Shown: positions 1 through 7,410 of the stretch, piece by piece
Layout: each line of letters opens with the position of its first letter
How positions within the stretch are numbered: the stretch's first letter is position 1
Assembly: GCA_900128565.1 (NCBI GenBank)
Contig: LT636206.1
Location: 1-12,326, forward strand
Length of the DNA: 12,326 nt
From: Stramenopiles sp. TOSAG23-6
Lineage: Eukaryota; Sar
Direction of reading: 5' to 3'
Made by a program: the position numbers and the translations under genes
Notes under the pieces: generated by a model
Databases searched by the model: none
Told to the model about the DNA's origin: nothing
The model's input: the letters and a program-made list of their open reading frames with translations, nothing else

Positions 1-66
1 GTTAGGTACAAAATTTTTATAAAAAAAAAATTCGATTTTTTTGTTAAAAAAAAAAATAAAACATAC
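1..66 (-). repeat. Truncated introner (5' half of an intron)
   Basis: On the minus strand the intron opens with GTATGTTTTATTT at 66 and runs to the branch-point-like core GTACCTAAC, which ends at base 1. The 3' half, including the acceptor, lies outside the window. It follows the ABCA exon at 67-190, whose last codon ends exactly at 67 (phase 0). The window edge coincides with the edge of the repeat core. Confidence 0.75.
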
Positions 67-497
67 ATAATTGTTTACTTGTACAGGAGATATCCCGCGA
101 ATATTCGCATAAAAAACCATAACTTCCCAAACGGTCAATGTGTCAAACAATGCATTTGCTTGAGGACAAAATCCAAACCCAAGCATGTATTTTAGAAAAA
201 TATTTCAAAAAAAAAACTTAAATTTGTCAAGTACAAAATTTTCAAAAAAAAAACATTTGAATTTGAAAAAAAATTAAACATACATATCTTCCCTACTCAT
301 AGAATATATTTCTCGATTATTCACATAACATTTTCCACTTGTTGGTGTTAATTGTTGCATTAGAATGGATAACGCTGTCGTTTTACCGGCGCCATTTGCA
401 CCCAAAAGTGAGAAACATTCACCTTTTTTTATACGCAAACTTAAATGGTGCAAAGCCAATGTACCCTCATATCTTTGGTTATTTTGAGGATCATGTA
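67..497 (-). CDS. ABCA-type ABC transporter, nucleotide-binding-domain exons (partial)
   Basis: Two minus-strand exons, 497-284 and 190-67, are separated by an introner. The first exon carries the start of an ABC ATPase domain: ALHHLSLRIKKGECFSLLG, then the Walker A motif GANGAGKTT, then LTPTSGKCYVNNREI. The second carries the Q-loop region LGFGFCPQANALFDTLTVWE and FYANIRGIS. The wording (KKGECFSLLGANGAGKTT, CPQ.ALFD.LTV) is that of the ABCA subfamily of lipid-type exporters. The signature motif, Walker B and everything after lie beyond base 1. The exon ends are phase-compatible (AT at 284 joined to A at 190; the second exon ends on a codon boundary at 67). Membrane segments expected upstream are not seen; instead the model runs into a MYND-finger gene across the introner at 498-619. 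ABC family is certain, ABCA subfamily likely. Confidence 0.85.
191..283 (-). repeat. Introner intron between the two ABC exons
   Basis: On the minus strand it reads GTATGTTTAATTT at the donor (283), a degenerate core ending GTACTTGAC, a T run, then TGAAATATTTTTCTAAA before the exon opens with ATACATG. About 93 bp. The frame-consistent end is not AG; AT plus A-TAC-ATG gives an open junction. The core has diverged more than most copies, suggesting an older insertion. Confidence 0.75.
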
Positions 498-562
498 TTT
501 TGGAAAAATATTTCAAAATTTTCTTAAAAAAAAAAAATTTGTTAGGTACAAAATTTTTTTAC

Positions 563-599
<37 letters not shown>

Positions 600-619
600 A
601 ATGCATCATGAAAATGTAC
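498..619 (-). repeat. Introner with long A/T homopolymer at the MYND-ABC junction
   Basis: On the minus strand the donor GTACATTTTCATGATG starts at 619. A run of more than 30 T follows (553-595 on the plus strand is almost pure A), then the core ending GTACCTAAC, then TGAAATATTTTTCCAAAA and TACATG. At 122 bp it is the longest intronic copy assigned to a coding junction here. The frame-consistent 3' boundary lies one base later than in the other copies. The homopolymer makes this a place where an assembler could join unrelated sequences. Confidence 0.7.
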
Positions 620-1330
620 AAGGCACGCGATCTTTTTGTTGAGTTGTGGTATCTGGATCACATTCCACGTTGCGACAGATAAACTCAATTAAAACCGACA
701 TACCACCACAAGCAACCAACTTTTTACGCGATGAAGTACCTCCCACTATTATGTGTGTTTTTTTTCAAAAGCAATGATACAATAATGAAAAACTGGTAGT
801 ACTATATAAAGTTGTAGAGAATATGGAAAGTTGTAATACATACTATAAAACTCAGCTGAAAATTCACGCATTGCCTTCTGTCTTGCCAATAAAGTATTCT
901 GTCTAGTGACCACTTTACTCTTGCCATATGCATATTGACTTCCATGCAGCAATGTTGCTCCAGCGCCTGAAGGCCACGATACAATCGAAAGGTGTCTGAG
1001 AAAGCCCAACTCCTTTGGTCGTGGGATGTGCCCATATATTTTATTTTTCATCCAGAAATAAGTTTTACCAGGACGAACATTATTCGAAAAGGAGTTTCTA
1101 GTGTCAGGGGGTTTAAACTGTCCAAATCCTATGTTAGTTCTAACTATTTTATTCTTCTTTTTCTTCGAGCTTTGAGCTCTTCGTTGACAAACCTCGCGAT
1201 GACCATTCTTCCAACCTAGACGTTGACACTTTTTACCGCAGTAGAACTCACTCTTACATCGCGCGCAACATAAAAGATCTACGGTAATCTTTCCACAAAC
1301 ATTGCAACATTTTTTATTTGCTTCAGACAT
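620..1330 (-). CDS. MYND-type zinc finger protein
   Basis: Exon 1 is 1330-844, starting at ATG 1330; exon 2 is 745-620. The first 48 residues form a textbook MYND finger: C9-x2-C12, C22-x2-C25, C31, C35, H44 and C48, with the family's x5, x3, x8, x3 spacing. MYND fingers bind two zinc ions and mediate protein-protein contacts. A basic stretch SSKKKKNK follows, then about 90 residues that I do not recognise. A non-introner intron (746-843) joins codon 163 in frame to GGTSSRKKLVACGGMSVLIE, which could be an armadillo-like helix pair or the linker ahead of an ABC domain. Without splicing, the first exon reads on to a stop at 749. Across the next introner (498-619) the frame continues into the ABC exons, so this is either a fused gene, a truncated gene or an assembly join. 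The piggyBac element ends about 70 bp upstream of this start codon. Confidence 0.75.
746..843 (-). other. Conventional GT-AG intron without the introner core
   Basis: On the minus strand it starts GTATGTATTACAAC at 843 and ends CATAATAG at 746 (98 bp). Removing it joins TAT-A to TG-GGA in frame. It has no TTCGTACGAAATTTT core, so the genome also has ordinary GT-AG introns. It is supported by frame and splice consensus only. Confidence 0.5.
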
Positions 1331-1397
1331 GTTTTATTCAATGAGAAAAATGTGACTTCTAATCTTACATATAAATCACAAGGAATAAATACAGTAG

Positions 1398-1401
1398 CTA
1401 G
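1398..1401. repeat. Candidate CTAG target-site duplication, left
   Basis: The palindromic tetranucleotide CTAG lies immediately outside the left inverted repeat and recurs at 4673-4676 outside the right one. PiggyBac elements normally duplicate TTAA, which is not present at either end here. CTAG could instead be the outermost part of the inverted repeats. Confidence 0.5.
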
Positions 1402-1415
1402 TGCTTTCTCGGAAA
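1402..1415 (+). repeat. Left terminal inverted repeat of the piggyBac-like element
   Basis: TGCTTTCTCGGAAA is an exact reverse complement of 4659-4672. It abuts a CTAG on its outer side. Confidence 0.75.
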
Positions 1416-1435
1416 CGGATCTAAATTTAGACTTT

Positions 1436-1453
1436 GCGTCTAGATTTAGACGC
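1436..1453. repeat. Subterminal palindrome 1 of the transposon
   Basis: GCGTCTAGATTTAGACGC is an almost perfect 18-bp palindrome. It differs by one base from the palindrome at 1625-1642, and the flanks are also alike (ACTTTGCG... and ...ACGCA then TTTTC). A weaker half copy (GATCTAAATTTAGAC) precedes it at about 1418-1432. This is a plausible transposase-binding site. Confidence 0.65.
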
Positions 1454-1624
1454 ATTTTCGTAGTTATTTCATACATTAAGTACAAGCACTTTCATACAAC
1501 TTTTTGTACCTAATGAACTGCAAATGATCTGAAGCGCACGAAAATGCTGCTCTTTCTGACGTGGCATAAATTCTTCGTGGTGAGTCAAACCTCTTTTTAT
1601 GACAGGTAGCAAAATAGAACTTTT

Positions 1625-1642
1625 GCGTCTAGATCTAGACGC
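1625..1642. repeat. Subterminal palindrome 2 of the transposon
   Basis: GCGTCTAGATCTAGACGC is a perfect 18-bp palindrome and the second copy of the motif at 1436-1453. It lies ahead of the likely transposase start at 1698, supporting that start over the upstream ATG at 1599, whose frame would run through the repeat. Confidence 0.7.
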
Positions 1643-1697
1643 ACTTTTCAACACTCTTCCAACCACTATTGAAGTAATATTTGATAATGACAGTAGG

Positions 1698-4595
1698 ATG
1701 AGTCCATCCCAACACCAGTATCAGCCAAACCCGCGTGGTTACAGCTCCGGGGATACTCGGGATGCCGCACCTCAGAGTGCACAAGATTGTCAATCTCTAA
1801 ATGGCCAAAACTGGAGAGATGTGCTTCTACAAATCCCACATGAGTCCGGACCTGGAGATATTGTGACCATCCTATTTGAGCAACATCCATATAAACTTAC
1901 CCTACCGCCCACATATACATGTGGAACTCGTTTAGTCGCTCGATTTCACCTGGATAGCTCGAATAAGCCAGTTAAAATTCAATACTACGATTGTAGTACT
2001 AACAGAAACAACAAGACTACTAGTAGCAGATCATCCTCAACGCAATCTACACATAACTCAGTGAGTAATTACCAAGTAGAAGGCTCAAAAAATTGTACCA
2101 ATCACAGAAGACCTATTTCTGAATCGATTCCACAATCTGAAGCTCGTAGCGCCAATACTCTCAATAATAATAGCACCTCTACGTCTAATGTCACAGCAGA
2201 AGAAAGCAAGAGGAAGAAGCCATCTAAATTTGGCCCTGGTGTACGTTGTTGTAAAAAGAAACCACCAAATGTTTACTATGGTAACATTCATAGCGGCATT
2301 ACAAGGGGTGTGTGGAGGGTTCAGTGGGATAATGGCGATGAAACTCATACTAAGAGTAATACTATACGAATTGCTGAATACGGCGAAAGTGTCAATCCGA
2401 ATGAAGTTGGTCATTATGTAAATCCACTTGCAGATGATGGGGACCAAGTTGGGATTGGTGAAGTAGTTACTGGCGAAGAACACCGTCATTTTAATATGAT
2501 GCTAAATGACTTATCCGATTATGACTCAGATGATCCAGACTTTCGTCCTGAAGATAATCAAAGGAACCAAAATATTGCTGATTGGACTGCAAGTCTACAA
2601 GATTGGATTGGAAAGGAAATCACTGTTAATAATGGTAATAAGTGGACTGTTGTTGGTTCGTCTGAAAGCGATGTTTTGAAATGGACTGGTGAAGGTGGCG
2701 GTACAATTGATAAATCTAAGTGGACAGACGATATAAAGAAGGGAATGAAGCCTGAGATTCCAGGACTAGATTTTAGAACTGGCAAAGTAAATCTACTTGA
2801 TTCATTTCTAAAATTCTACCCAGGAGACATAAAGAAACACGTTGAAAAAGTTAATGCCAAAATTAAATCAGATAGTAATGCGTCTCTAATATCTGAACAC
2901 GAGTGGATGACGTTTTGGGGTCTAATTCTTGCGGCAACTAACTTTGTTCCCAACGGAGAGAAACTATGGGCAACAACTAAACCAGATGTGTCTTGCTCCG
3001 GAATTACAGATTTCTTTAGGGAAATGATGCCACTTTCTCGCTTTAAATTGATCAAACGATATTGTACATATGCGTTTGCTGGCGATGACGAGGACGATCC
3101 ATGGAATCCAATACGTGGATTAATCAATGACTTCAATAAAAACCGACTTGATAGTCTTCTTGTTAGTTGTATTGTTGTTCTTGATGAATCTATGTCAGCG
3201 TTTCGCCCTCAGACTACAAAGAATGGTCTTGGGCATGGTATTGAGATACCTCATATATCCTATATTGAAAGAAAGCCAGAGCCGCTTGGTCATGAAATGA
3301 AAGATAGCGCGTGTGCTCAAACAGGGATAATAATGCATATCGAACTACAAGAAGGTGCCGAATTAATGGCTACCAAAAAATACGCTGAACGACTGGGAAA
3401 ATCGCCTGGAAAAGTTCTTAGAATGGTGACTGGTGCGCTAGGAATTGATGAACCCAGCACAGATCAGAGCGACAAGTCAAACAAGATTCATGAGCATCGA
3501 AAACACGTAAAAGTCATTCTAGGTGATGCGGATTTTGGTAGTATTCCTGCTGCGGTAGCGATAAAAAAAGAAACTGGAAGAGAAGTTATTTTTGTTGTCA
3601 AGACACAACACACTGGTTATCCAAAGAAATTTTTATTGACGCGACTCAAATATGCCCCTGCAGGTATGTCAATGGTTCTAACATGTACTGTCGATGGAGT
3701 TGAGCTTGTAGCCGTGGGATATAAGTACAACTACAGCAAGGTGCTATTTTTTTTGATGACAAAAGATGCTGGAAGTACATTAAAAGGAACCCCCTATGAA
3801 CAAAAGTTTACTGATTGTAACGGCTGCCAAGCGAAGCGACTGATTCCTAGGATGATTGCACTCTCCCGATATTTTAAATACTGCGATCGAATTGACTCGC
3901 ACAACCACGCTCGTCAGAAGTGTCTTGCGCTTGAGAAGAAATGGGTAACACAATGCGGTTGGTTCAGGCTTTCAACAACATTAATGAGTATGACTTTTGT
4001 TGATTGCTTCAAAGCTATACGATATGGTGTGTGCAAGAATCACCGATACAAGACGGCAACAAATAAAGAAATGGCGGATATTTTGGCATATGATTTATGT
4101 GATGTTGGCGGGAAAAGATTTGAAACCACGCGACCGTGTCCTACAGGCCAAAGAAAGCGAAAATGGAAAAGGAATCTTTCTCGAGAGTTTCTTGAGAAGC
4201 ACTGCCACCGTCAGAAGAAGTCCCGTGGTAAGAAGTCCTGTAGATCCGCCCAGAAACCATTAGAGCCAACTTTAGATTTCAATAAGCACATGCTTACGCG
4301 TTCTAGTCAAAAAAGATGTATTTGGTGTGCAAATGCCTATGGGATAGTTAATAGAGTTCAGACGATATGTTCCAATTGTCAAGTGGCCGTGCATGGAGTT
4401 ACTGGTAATGATCACGATATACTTGGCTGCTACGAGTTGCACTTAAAATACGGCATCCCTTCAAAAAATTCATGGAGGTCAGAGTATAGAAATGGGGAAG
4501 TAGTTGTAGGAGATAATAAGTGGAGTAATGATCCAACGTTTATTCGAGGAAAGAATGAGCTGTTAGCTCACAATAATATCCCAAAAATCGAGTAG
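1698..4595 (+). CDS. PiggyBac-like transposase (DDE_Tnp_1_7 type)
   Basis: This is a 965-residue protein from ATG 1698. The frame is open from ATG 1599, but those 33 codons overlap the subterminal palindrome and look non-coding. It would catalyse cut-and-paste transposition in the nucleus. The N-terminal 150 residues are Ser/Asn/Thr-rich and disordered. A Tudor-like stretch follows (VYYGNIHSG...WRVQWDNGDE, about residues 193-220). The catalytic core carries the expected acidic residues: D496 in VVLDESMSAFRP, D610 in the GDADFGS motif that corresponds to the family's DN.F.S, and D733 in DRIDSHNHARQ. The C-terminus has a cysteine finger with CIWC and CSNC pairs followed by H and C residues (about 874-915), as in other piggyBac C-termini. 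There are no stops, frameshifts or introns, so it may be functional. It is longer than the typical 550-650 residues because of the N-terminal extension. Confidence 0.9.
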   Translation: MSPSQHQYQPNPRGYSSGDTRDAAPQSAQDCQSLNGQNWRDVLLQIPHESGPGDIVTILFEQHPYKLTLPPTYTCGTRLVARFHLDSSNKPVKIQYYDCSTNRNNKTTSSRSSSTQSTHNSVSNYQVEGSKNCTNHRRPISESIPQSEARSANTLNNNSTSTSNVTAEESKRKKPSKFGPGVRCCKKKPPNVYYGNIHSGITRGVWRVQWDNGDETHTKSNTIRIAEYGESVNPNEVGHYVNPLADDGDQVGIGEVVTGEEHRHFNMMLNDLSDYDSDDPDFRPEDNQRNQNIADWTASLQDWIGKEITVNNGNKWTVVGSSESDVLKWTGEGGGTIDKSKWTDDIKKGMKPEIPGLDFRTGKVNLLDSFLKFYPGDIKKHVEKVNAKIKSDSNASLISEHEWMTFWGLILAATNFVPNGEKLWATTKPDVSCSGITDFFREMMPLSRFKLIKRYCTYAFAGDDEDDPWNPIRGLINDFNKNRLDSLLVSCIVVLDESMSAFRPQTTKNGLGHGIEIPHISYIERKPEPLGHEMKDSACAQTGIIMHIELQEGAELMATKKYAERLGKSPGKVLRMVTGALGIDEPSTDQSDKSNKIHEHRKHVKVILGDADFGSIPAAVAIKKETGREVIFVVKTQHTGYPKKFLLTRLKYAPAGMSMVLTCTVDGVELVAVGYKYNYSKVLFFLMTKDAGSTLKGTPYEQKFTDCNGCQAKRLIPRMIALSRYFKYCDRIDSHNHARQKCLALEKKWVTQCGWFRLSTTLMSMTFVDCFKAIRYGVCKNHRYKTATNKEMADILAYDLCDVGGKRFETTRPCPTGQRKRKWKRNLSREFLEKHCHRQKKSRGKKSCRSAQKPLEPTLDFNKHMLTRSSQKRCIWCANAYGIVNRVQTICSNCQVAVHGVTGNDHDILGCYELHLKYGIPSKNSWRSEYRNGEVVVGDNKWSNDPTFIRGKNELLAHNNIPKIE

Positions 4596-4604
4596 TAATA
4601 GGAA

Positions 4605-4624
4605 AGTTTTAACGAGTTTTAACG
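4605..4624. repeat. 10-bp tandem repeat inside the right end of the transposon
   Basis: AGTTTTAACG occurs twice in direct succession, 10 bp after the transposase stop. It may be a right-end subterminal binding site; no copy of the left-end palindrome is seen here. Confidence 0.5.
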
Positions 4625-4658
4625 TTTATTTTTTTNAANAAAAAAAAAAAANGTGCGT

Positions 4659-4672
4659 TTTCCGAGAAAGCA
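4659..4672 (-). repeat. Right terminal inverted repeat of the piggyBac-like element
   Basis: TTTCCGAGAAAGCA is the exact complement of 1402-1415 and is followed by CTAG at 4673-4676. Inside it lies an A tract with unresolved bases. Confidence 0.75.
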
Positions 4673-4676
4673 CTAG
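4673..4676. repeat. Candidate CTAG target-site duplication, right
   Basis: It matches the CTAG at 1398-1401. Removing the element and one copy would restore a site of the form GTAG-CTAG-TACGG. Confidence 0.5.
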
Positions 4677-4868
4677 TACGGTACCAGGTCGAGGTCATGA
4701 TGATGACACGAATAATCGAAATCGGAATAATGATGTCAAAATCGAATTTTACGGGTCAAAAANAAAAAAAAAAAAAAAAGGCCAGTCCATTGGATTTGGC
4801 CTCTCTCTCCGAGAAGTGTCGCCGTGCACGCACTAAGAGCGCGAAACACAAACTATTTCACTAGAATC
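4677..4868 (+). promoter_or_regulatory. Upstream region of the tail-anchored protein gene
   Basis: This 192-bp stretch lies between the transposon and the ATG at 4869. It contains an A tract with an ambiguous base (4763) and then an imperfect inverted repeat at 4780-4801 (GGCCA.TCCA facing TGGA.TTGGCC). The centre of that repeat holds CCATTGG, which reads CCAATGG (CCAAT box) on the other strand, about 80 bp before the start codon. A pyrimidine-rich stretch CCTCTCTCTCC follows at 4800-4810. No clear TATA box is seen. The transposon insertion has separated this region from whatever lay further upstream. Confidence 0.35.
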
Positions 4869-6206
4869 ATGCCTTCAGCCCCTGAATCATTTGTTCCACC
4901 CGTGACTGAACACGCTCAAGGTGATAAGCATCAAATTATGGACGAACCTAAAGACGTTGCTGTTACCAAAGCTAGTGAAGAAATTGCCAAGGTTACTCAG
5001 GAAAACACTGAGAAAATTGCTGTACCTGAAGCTACTGAAGAAATTGTAGAAAAAGTCGAGGAAAAAAATGCTGTACCTGAAGCTACTGAAGAAATTGAAG
5101 AAATTAAAGAAAACATCACTAAGGAAGTGACTTTACCTGAAACTGCGAAAGAATTTGATGAAAAAACTCCTGAGAAGGAAGTTACAGAAGAAGTCGTAGA
5201 AGAAAATGCAACGAAGAATCGTAGTGGAAGCTATCAGTCTTTGACGAAAGAGGAATTACTCAAGGAAGCTGATCGTATCCGTGCTGAAGAACAAAAAAAG
5301 AGAATTGAAGGAGCCAAACAGCTTCAGTCATTGCACAGTCAATGGGAACAGGAGATTAAGGCAATGAGCCCAGAAGAAAGAGTTAGTCAACTCACAGCGC
5401 TGAAGGAGGCAACTACTTCCATCAATACTCAGTTGAAAACAATGAATGCTCAGGAGAAAGAAGTTGCACTGGCTGCTCTCTCTGAAGAAGATATTCTTCA
5501 ATATCGTAAATACAAATTCTATGAAACTGTGCAACTTGAACTTGAACTTAAATCCAAATTGGCTGCTTTGCCTCAAGCTGACAGAACAGCATATGTGAAG
5601 GATATCATGACGCAACAAGCTGAACTTCATAAGAAACTTCAAACAATGACTGACACAGAAAAAGAAGATTATTTATGTAATATGACAGAAGAAGAACTTA
5701 ACTCTATCAGAAGGGCTCGATTATTGGAATTGATGTTTAAGCAACAACAAAAAGCGATGCAGCTTCAGCAAGGAGATGGAAAAAACATTCAAGTTCAAAT
5801 TCCTGAAAATTGGACGGAAGGTAAAAATCTCGTTGTTAATATTCAAGGCCAACAGTTAAAATTGGCACCTCCAGCTGGCTCAAAACCAGGACAAATCTTA
5901 ACTGTTCGCATTCGTGCTCCAGCTACCGCCGCTGCTGGTAATACAGCGGGAAAGACAAATGTTGAAAAATTAAGAGAATTGATGTCAGAGGAGAAGGGTC
6001 TTGTGGTTCCACCACTTAAAAAAAACGAACCTGAAATAAAAAACACAGAAAGTGAAGAAGTGAAACGTCGCCGTAAACGCAAGAGAAGAAAGGCACGTAA
6101 TGCAGAAAGTTCTTTAATGACAGATGTGGCTGTGATTGGTGGTTTTGCAGTCGTAGCTGCTGTTGGATATTTAGCAGCTAGGCGAATTTTTGGTCGTTCA
6201 AACTAA
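4869..6206 (+). CDS. Glu-rich coiled-coil protein with a C-terminal membrane anchor
   Basis: A 445-residue single-exon protein. I chose ATG 4869 (MPSAPESF) over an in-frame ATG at 4824, whose extra 15 residues look like leader sequence. Residues 20-120 are acidic, with degenerate repeats of the type AVPEATEEIVEK. Residues 120-300 are Lys/Glu/Gln-rich and predicted coiled coil (for example LKEADRIRAEEQKKRIEGAKQL). Residues about 306-350 contain VQIPENWTEGKNLVVNIQGQ and APPAGSKPGQILTVRI. This resembles the short repeated P-x-G-x-x-P-G-Q motif common in protist proteins, whose role I do not know. A basic cluster RRRKRKRRK (about 398-408) precedes a single hydrophobic segment (about 417-437) and a short RRIFGRSN tail, the layout of a tail-anchored protein facing the cytosol. 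The organelle is unknown. No introner interrupts it. Confidence 0.85.
   Translation: MPSAPESFVPPVTEHAQGDKHQIMDEPKDVAVTKASEEIAKVTQENTEKIAVPEATEEIVEKVEEKNAVPEATEEIEEIKENITKEVTLPETAKEFDEKTPEKEVTEEVVEENATKNRSGSYQSLTKEELLKEADRIRAEEQKKRIEGAKQLQSLHSQWEQEIKAMSPEERVSQLTALKEATTSINTQLKTMNAQEKEVALAALSEEDILQYRKYKFYETVQLELELKSKLAALPQADRTAYVKDIMTQQAELHKKLQTMTDTEKEDYLCNMTEEELNSIRRARLLELMFKQQQKAMQLQQGDGKNIQVQIPENWTEGKNLVVNIQGQQLKLAPPAGSKPGQILTVRIRAPATAAAGNTAGKTNVEKLRELMSEEKGLVVPPLKKNEPEIKNTESEEVKRRRKRKRRKARNAESSLMTDVAVIGGFAVVAAVGYLAARRIFGRSN
4959..5160 (+). repeat. Intragenic degenerate repeats encoding AVPEATEEI-like units
   Basis: A 28-bp unit is identical at 5019-5046 and 5070-5097 (51-bp offset). A degenerate copy occurs at 4959-4986 and a weaker one from about 5128. 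They encode the acidic repeats of the tail-anchored protein and point to recent in-frame duplication. Confidence 0.7.
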
Positions 6207-6364
6207 AACTAGTCCAAATTAGTTGCAATTTTAGTATAATATCGCCATATTATCCTAGTGCATAGTATATAGAATAACATTGTATATCACGGCAAGTTTT
6301 CTTTGGAGTTGTTTTGAAATGTAAAACAAAAAAAACACTCTTGGAAAATGAATGCTGGAAAATC

Positions 6365-6370
6365 AATAAA
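6365..6370 (+). terminator. Candidate polyadenylation signal AATAAA
   Basis: AATAAA lies about 160 bp after the stop of the gene ending at 6206, in the 223-bp interval (6207-6429) before the convergent protease gene. Nothing else coding is seen in that interval. It rests on the hexamer only. Confidence 0.35.
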
Positions 6371-6429
6371 CTTTTTCAAAAAATAAAAAAGATTAAAAAA
6401 CATTTGTCTCTTTTTATGATTATACAAAC

Positions 6430-7208
6430 TTATTTGGAAATCTCATTTTGTGTTTTTCTTGCATTTTCTAATATTGAAAAAAATCTCTGTCTCCAAGCTG
6501 ATACCATATCTGATGTCTCACGACGAATAGCTTCCTGTGCTTTCTCATATGAGCTAATATTGATAGATAGTATTTCTGCGTATCGGCAAAGTACTGTGGA
6601 AAAATATTACAGTTTTTTTTATTAGGTACAAAATTTCGTACGAAAAAGAAATAGGCAAAAAAATAATGAAAACGTACAACATATCCACCACAGTCATAAC
6701 CATTTGTTTGCGATGCGCATTCCATTCGTTTAAATGCAGCCTCGTCCTTAAAATTACATGTTTTATTGATTATAACTGCCATCTCTTTGGCAATGGTTTC
6801 ATTAACACTAGAATATGCAGAATCATAATATTCCCACACTGCATCTTCGTCAGATGTCGCTGATAAACGATTTAGTACCAATAAGCTCCAGTGTGTTCCA
6901 CCATTAGGTTGTCGTAACTCCCTATTATTATTCACGGGTATAAGTGCTAACTGTTTGGTGTTTAATTGAAAATGTTCAAACATATCTTTAATATCTTCAT
7001 CATCTGTTTCTTTTATTGCTAGAGGAACTAAACCTGGGTGGAAAAATGCAATCGAAGAATCCTTACTAATACTATGCTGCAAGTATTCAAAGAACGCCCA
7101 AATGCAGTTATCATTGAGCCAATTTCCGGGTTTTAAAAGTGCTACATCGTCATTCATTAAATCAGCAGAGTGAAAAGTAACGTAGAGATGTTTGTCGCGA
7201 GTCGTCAT
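6430..7208 (-). CDS. SENP8/NEDP1-like deneddylase (Ulp1/C48 cysteine protease)
   Basis: Exon 1 is 7208-6678 (177 codons) and exon 2 is 6594-6430 (54 codons plus stop), giving 231 residues, close to the roughly 212 of human SENP8. The C48 landmarks are in order: GNWLNDNCI at 28-36, the catalytic His in GGTHWSLL (H106), Asp in EYYDSA (D129), the oxyanion Gln (Q167) and nucleophile Cys (C173) in QTNGYDCGGYV. SENP8 family members remove NEDD8 from cullins and process its precursor; SENP and Ulp1 relatives act on SUMO. Size, the lack of an N-terminal extension and GGTHWSLLV favour the NEDD8 branch. The introner splits the gene four codons after the catalytic Cys. Unspliced, the frame reads on to a premature stop near 6468. 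With the introner removed as GT...CA, exon 2 gives VLCRYAEILS...IRRETSDMVSAWRQRF, which fits the family's C-terminal helices. It is divergent from the hydroxylase gene with 202 bp between starts. Confidence 0.9.
6595..6677 (-). repeat. Introner intron in the SENP8-like gene
   Basis: On the minus strand: donor GTACGTTTTCATTA at 6677, core TTCGTACGAAATTTT then GTACCTAAT, then AATATTTTTCCACA before GTACTTTGCC. It is 83 bp. The frame-correct junction restores GTT-GTA-CTT; ending at the nearby CACAG would shift the frame if a GT donor is kept. GTAC is repeated at both ends, so the cut could also be read as TA...AG. Confidence 0.85.
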
Positions 7209-7410
7209 GACAAAAGAAAATACGTAACAATAAAAAAGGTAGTACTTCTAAAAATGTCTTTAAAATTCGACAAGAGTTTTTGACACCAAACAAACCCTAA
7301 CCCTAGCTTTTCGTTTTTTGAACGCACCGGTCGTAATAATACATTGGAATCTCAAGTTCAAAAAAGTTTGAAAAAACAACGTTCTTTCAGAGTGAAACAC
7401 AAGACTTAAT
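7209..7410. promoter_or_regulatory. Shared divergent promoter region with a telomere-like motif
   Basis: This 202-bp interval lies between the start codons of the protease (minus) and the hydroxylase (plus). It contains AAACCCTAACCCTA at 7292-7305, which matches both a plant-type telo-box (AAACCCTAA) and two units of a CCCTAA telomere repeat. No clear TATA box or other site is seen. Any regulatory role is inference. Confidence 0.35.

Larger units (their letters stand above)
1402..4672 (+). mobile_element. PiggyBac-like DNA transposon, apparently complete
   Basis: The element is 3271 bp and bounded by inverted repeats TGCTTTCTCGGAAA (1402-1415) and their complement (4659-4672). After those 14 perfect bases the two ends differ by an indel (ACG versus AACG). 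One long transposase frame fills the interior. The left end carries subterminal palindromes and the right end a short tandem repeat, both possible transposase binding sites. No introner interrupts it, unlike most neighbouring genes, which suggests recent arrival. It sits in the interval between the divergent MYND gene and the gene at 4869. Three ambiguous bases (4636, 4639, 4652) lie in the A-rich tract just inside the right end. Confidence 0.85.

Noticed and set aside
1599-1697. Upstream ATG at 1599 as the transposase start
   Set aside because: The extra 33 codons run through the subterminal palindrome at 1625-1642, and the encoded stretch is shared with non-coding repeat sequence at 1434-1460. 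ATG 1698 starts cleanly after it.
2085-2489. Minus-strand frame of 134 codons opposite the transposase
   Set aside because: It is the antisense shadow of a frame with clear piggyBac motifs; composition and motifs support only the plus strand.
6468-6677. Read-through of the protease frame across the introner
   Set aside because: It adds Phe-rich sequence from the repeat, and its extension beyond matches nothing. Removing the introner gives a family-like C-terminus of normal length.
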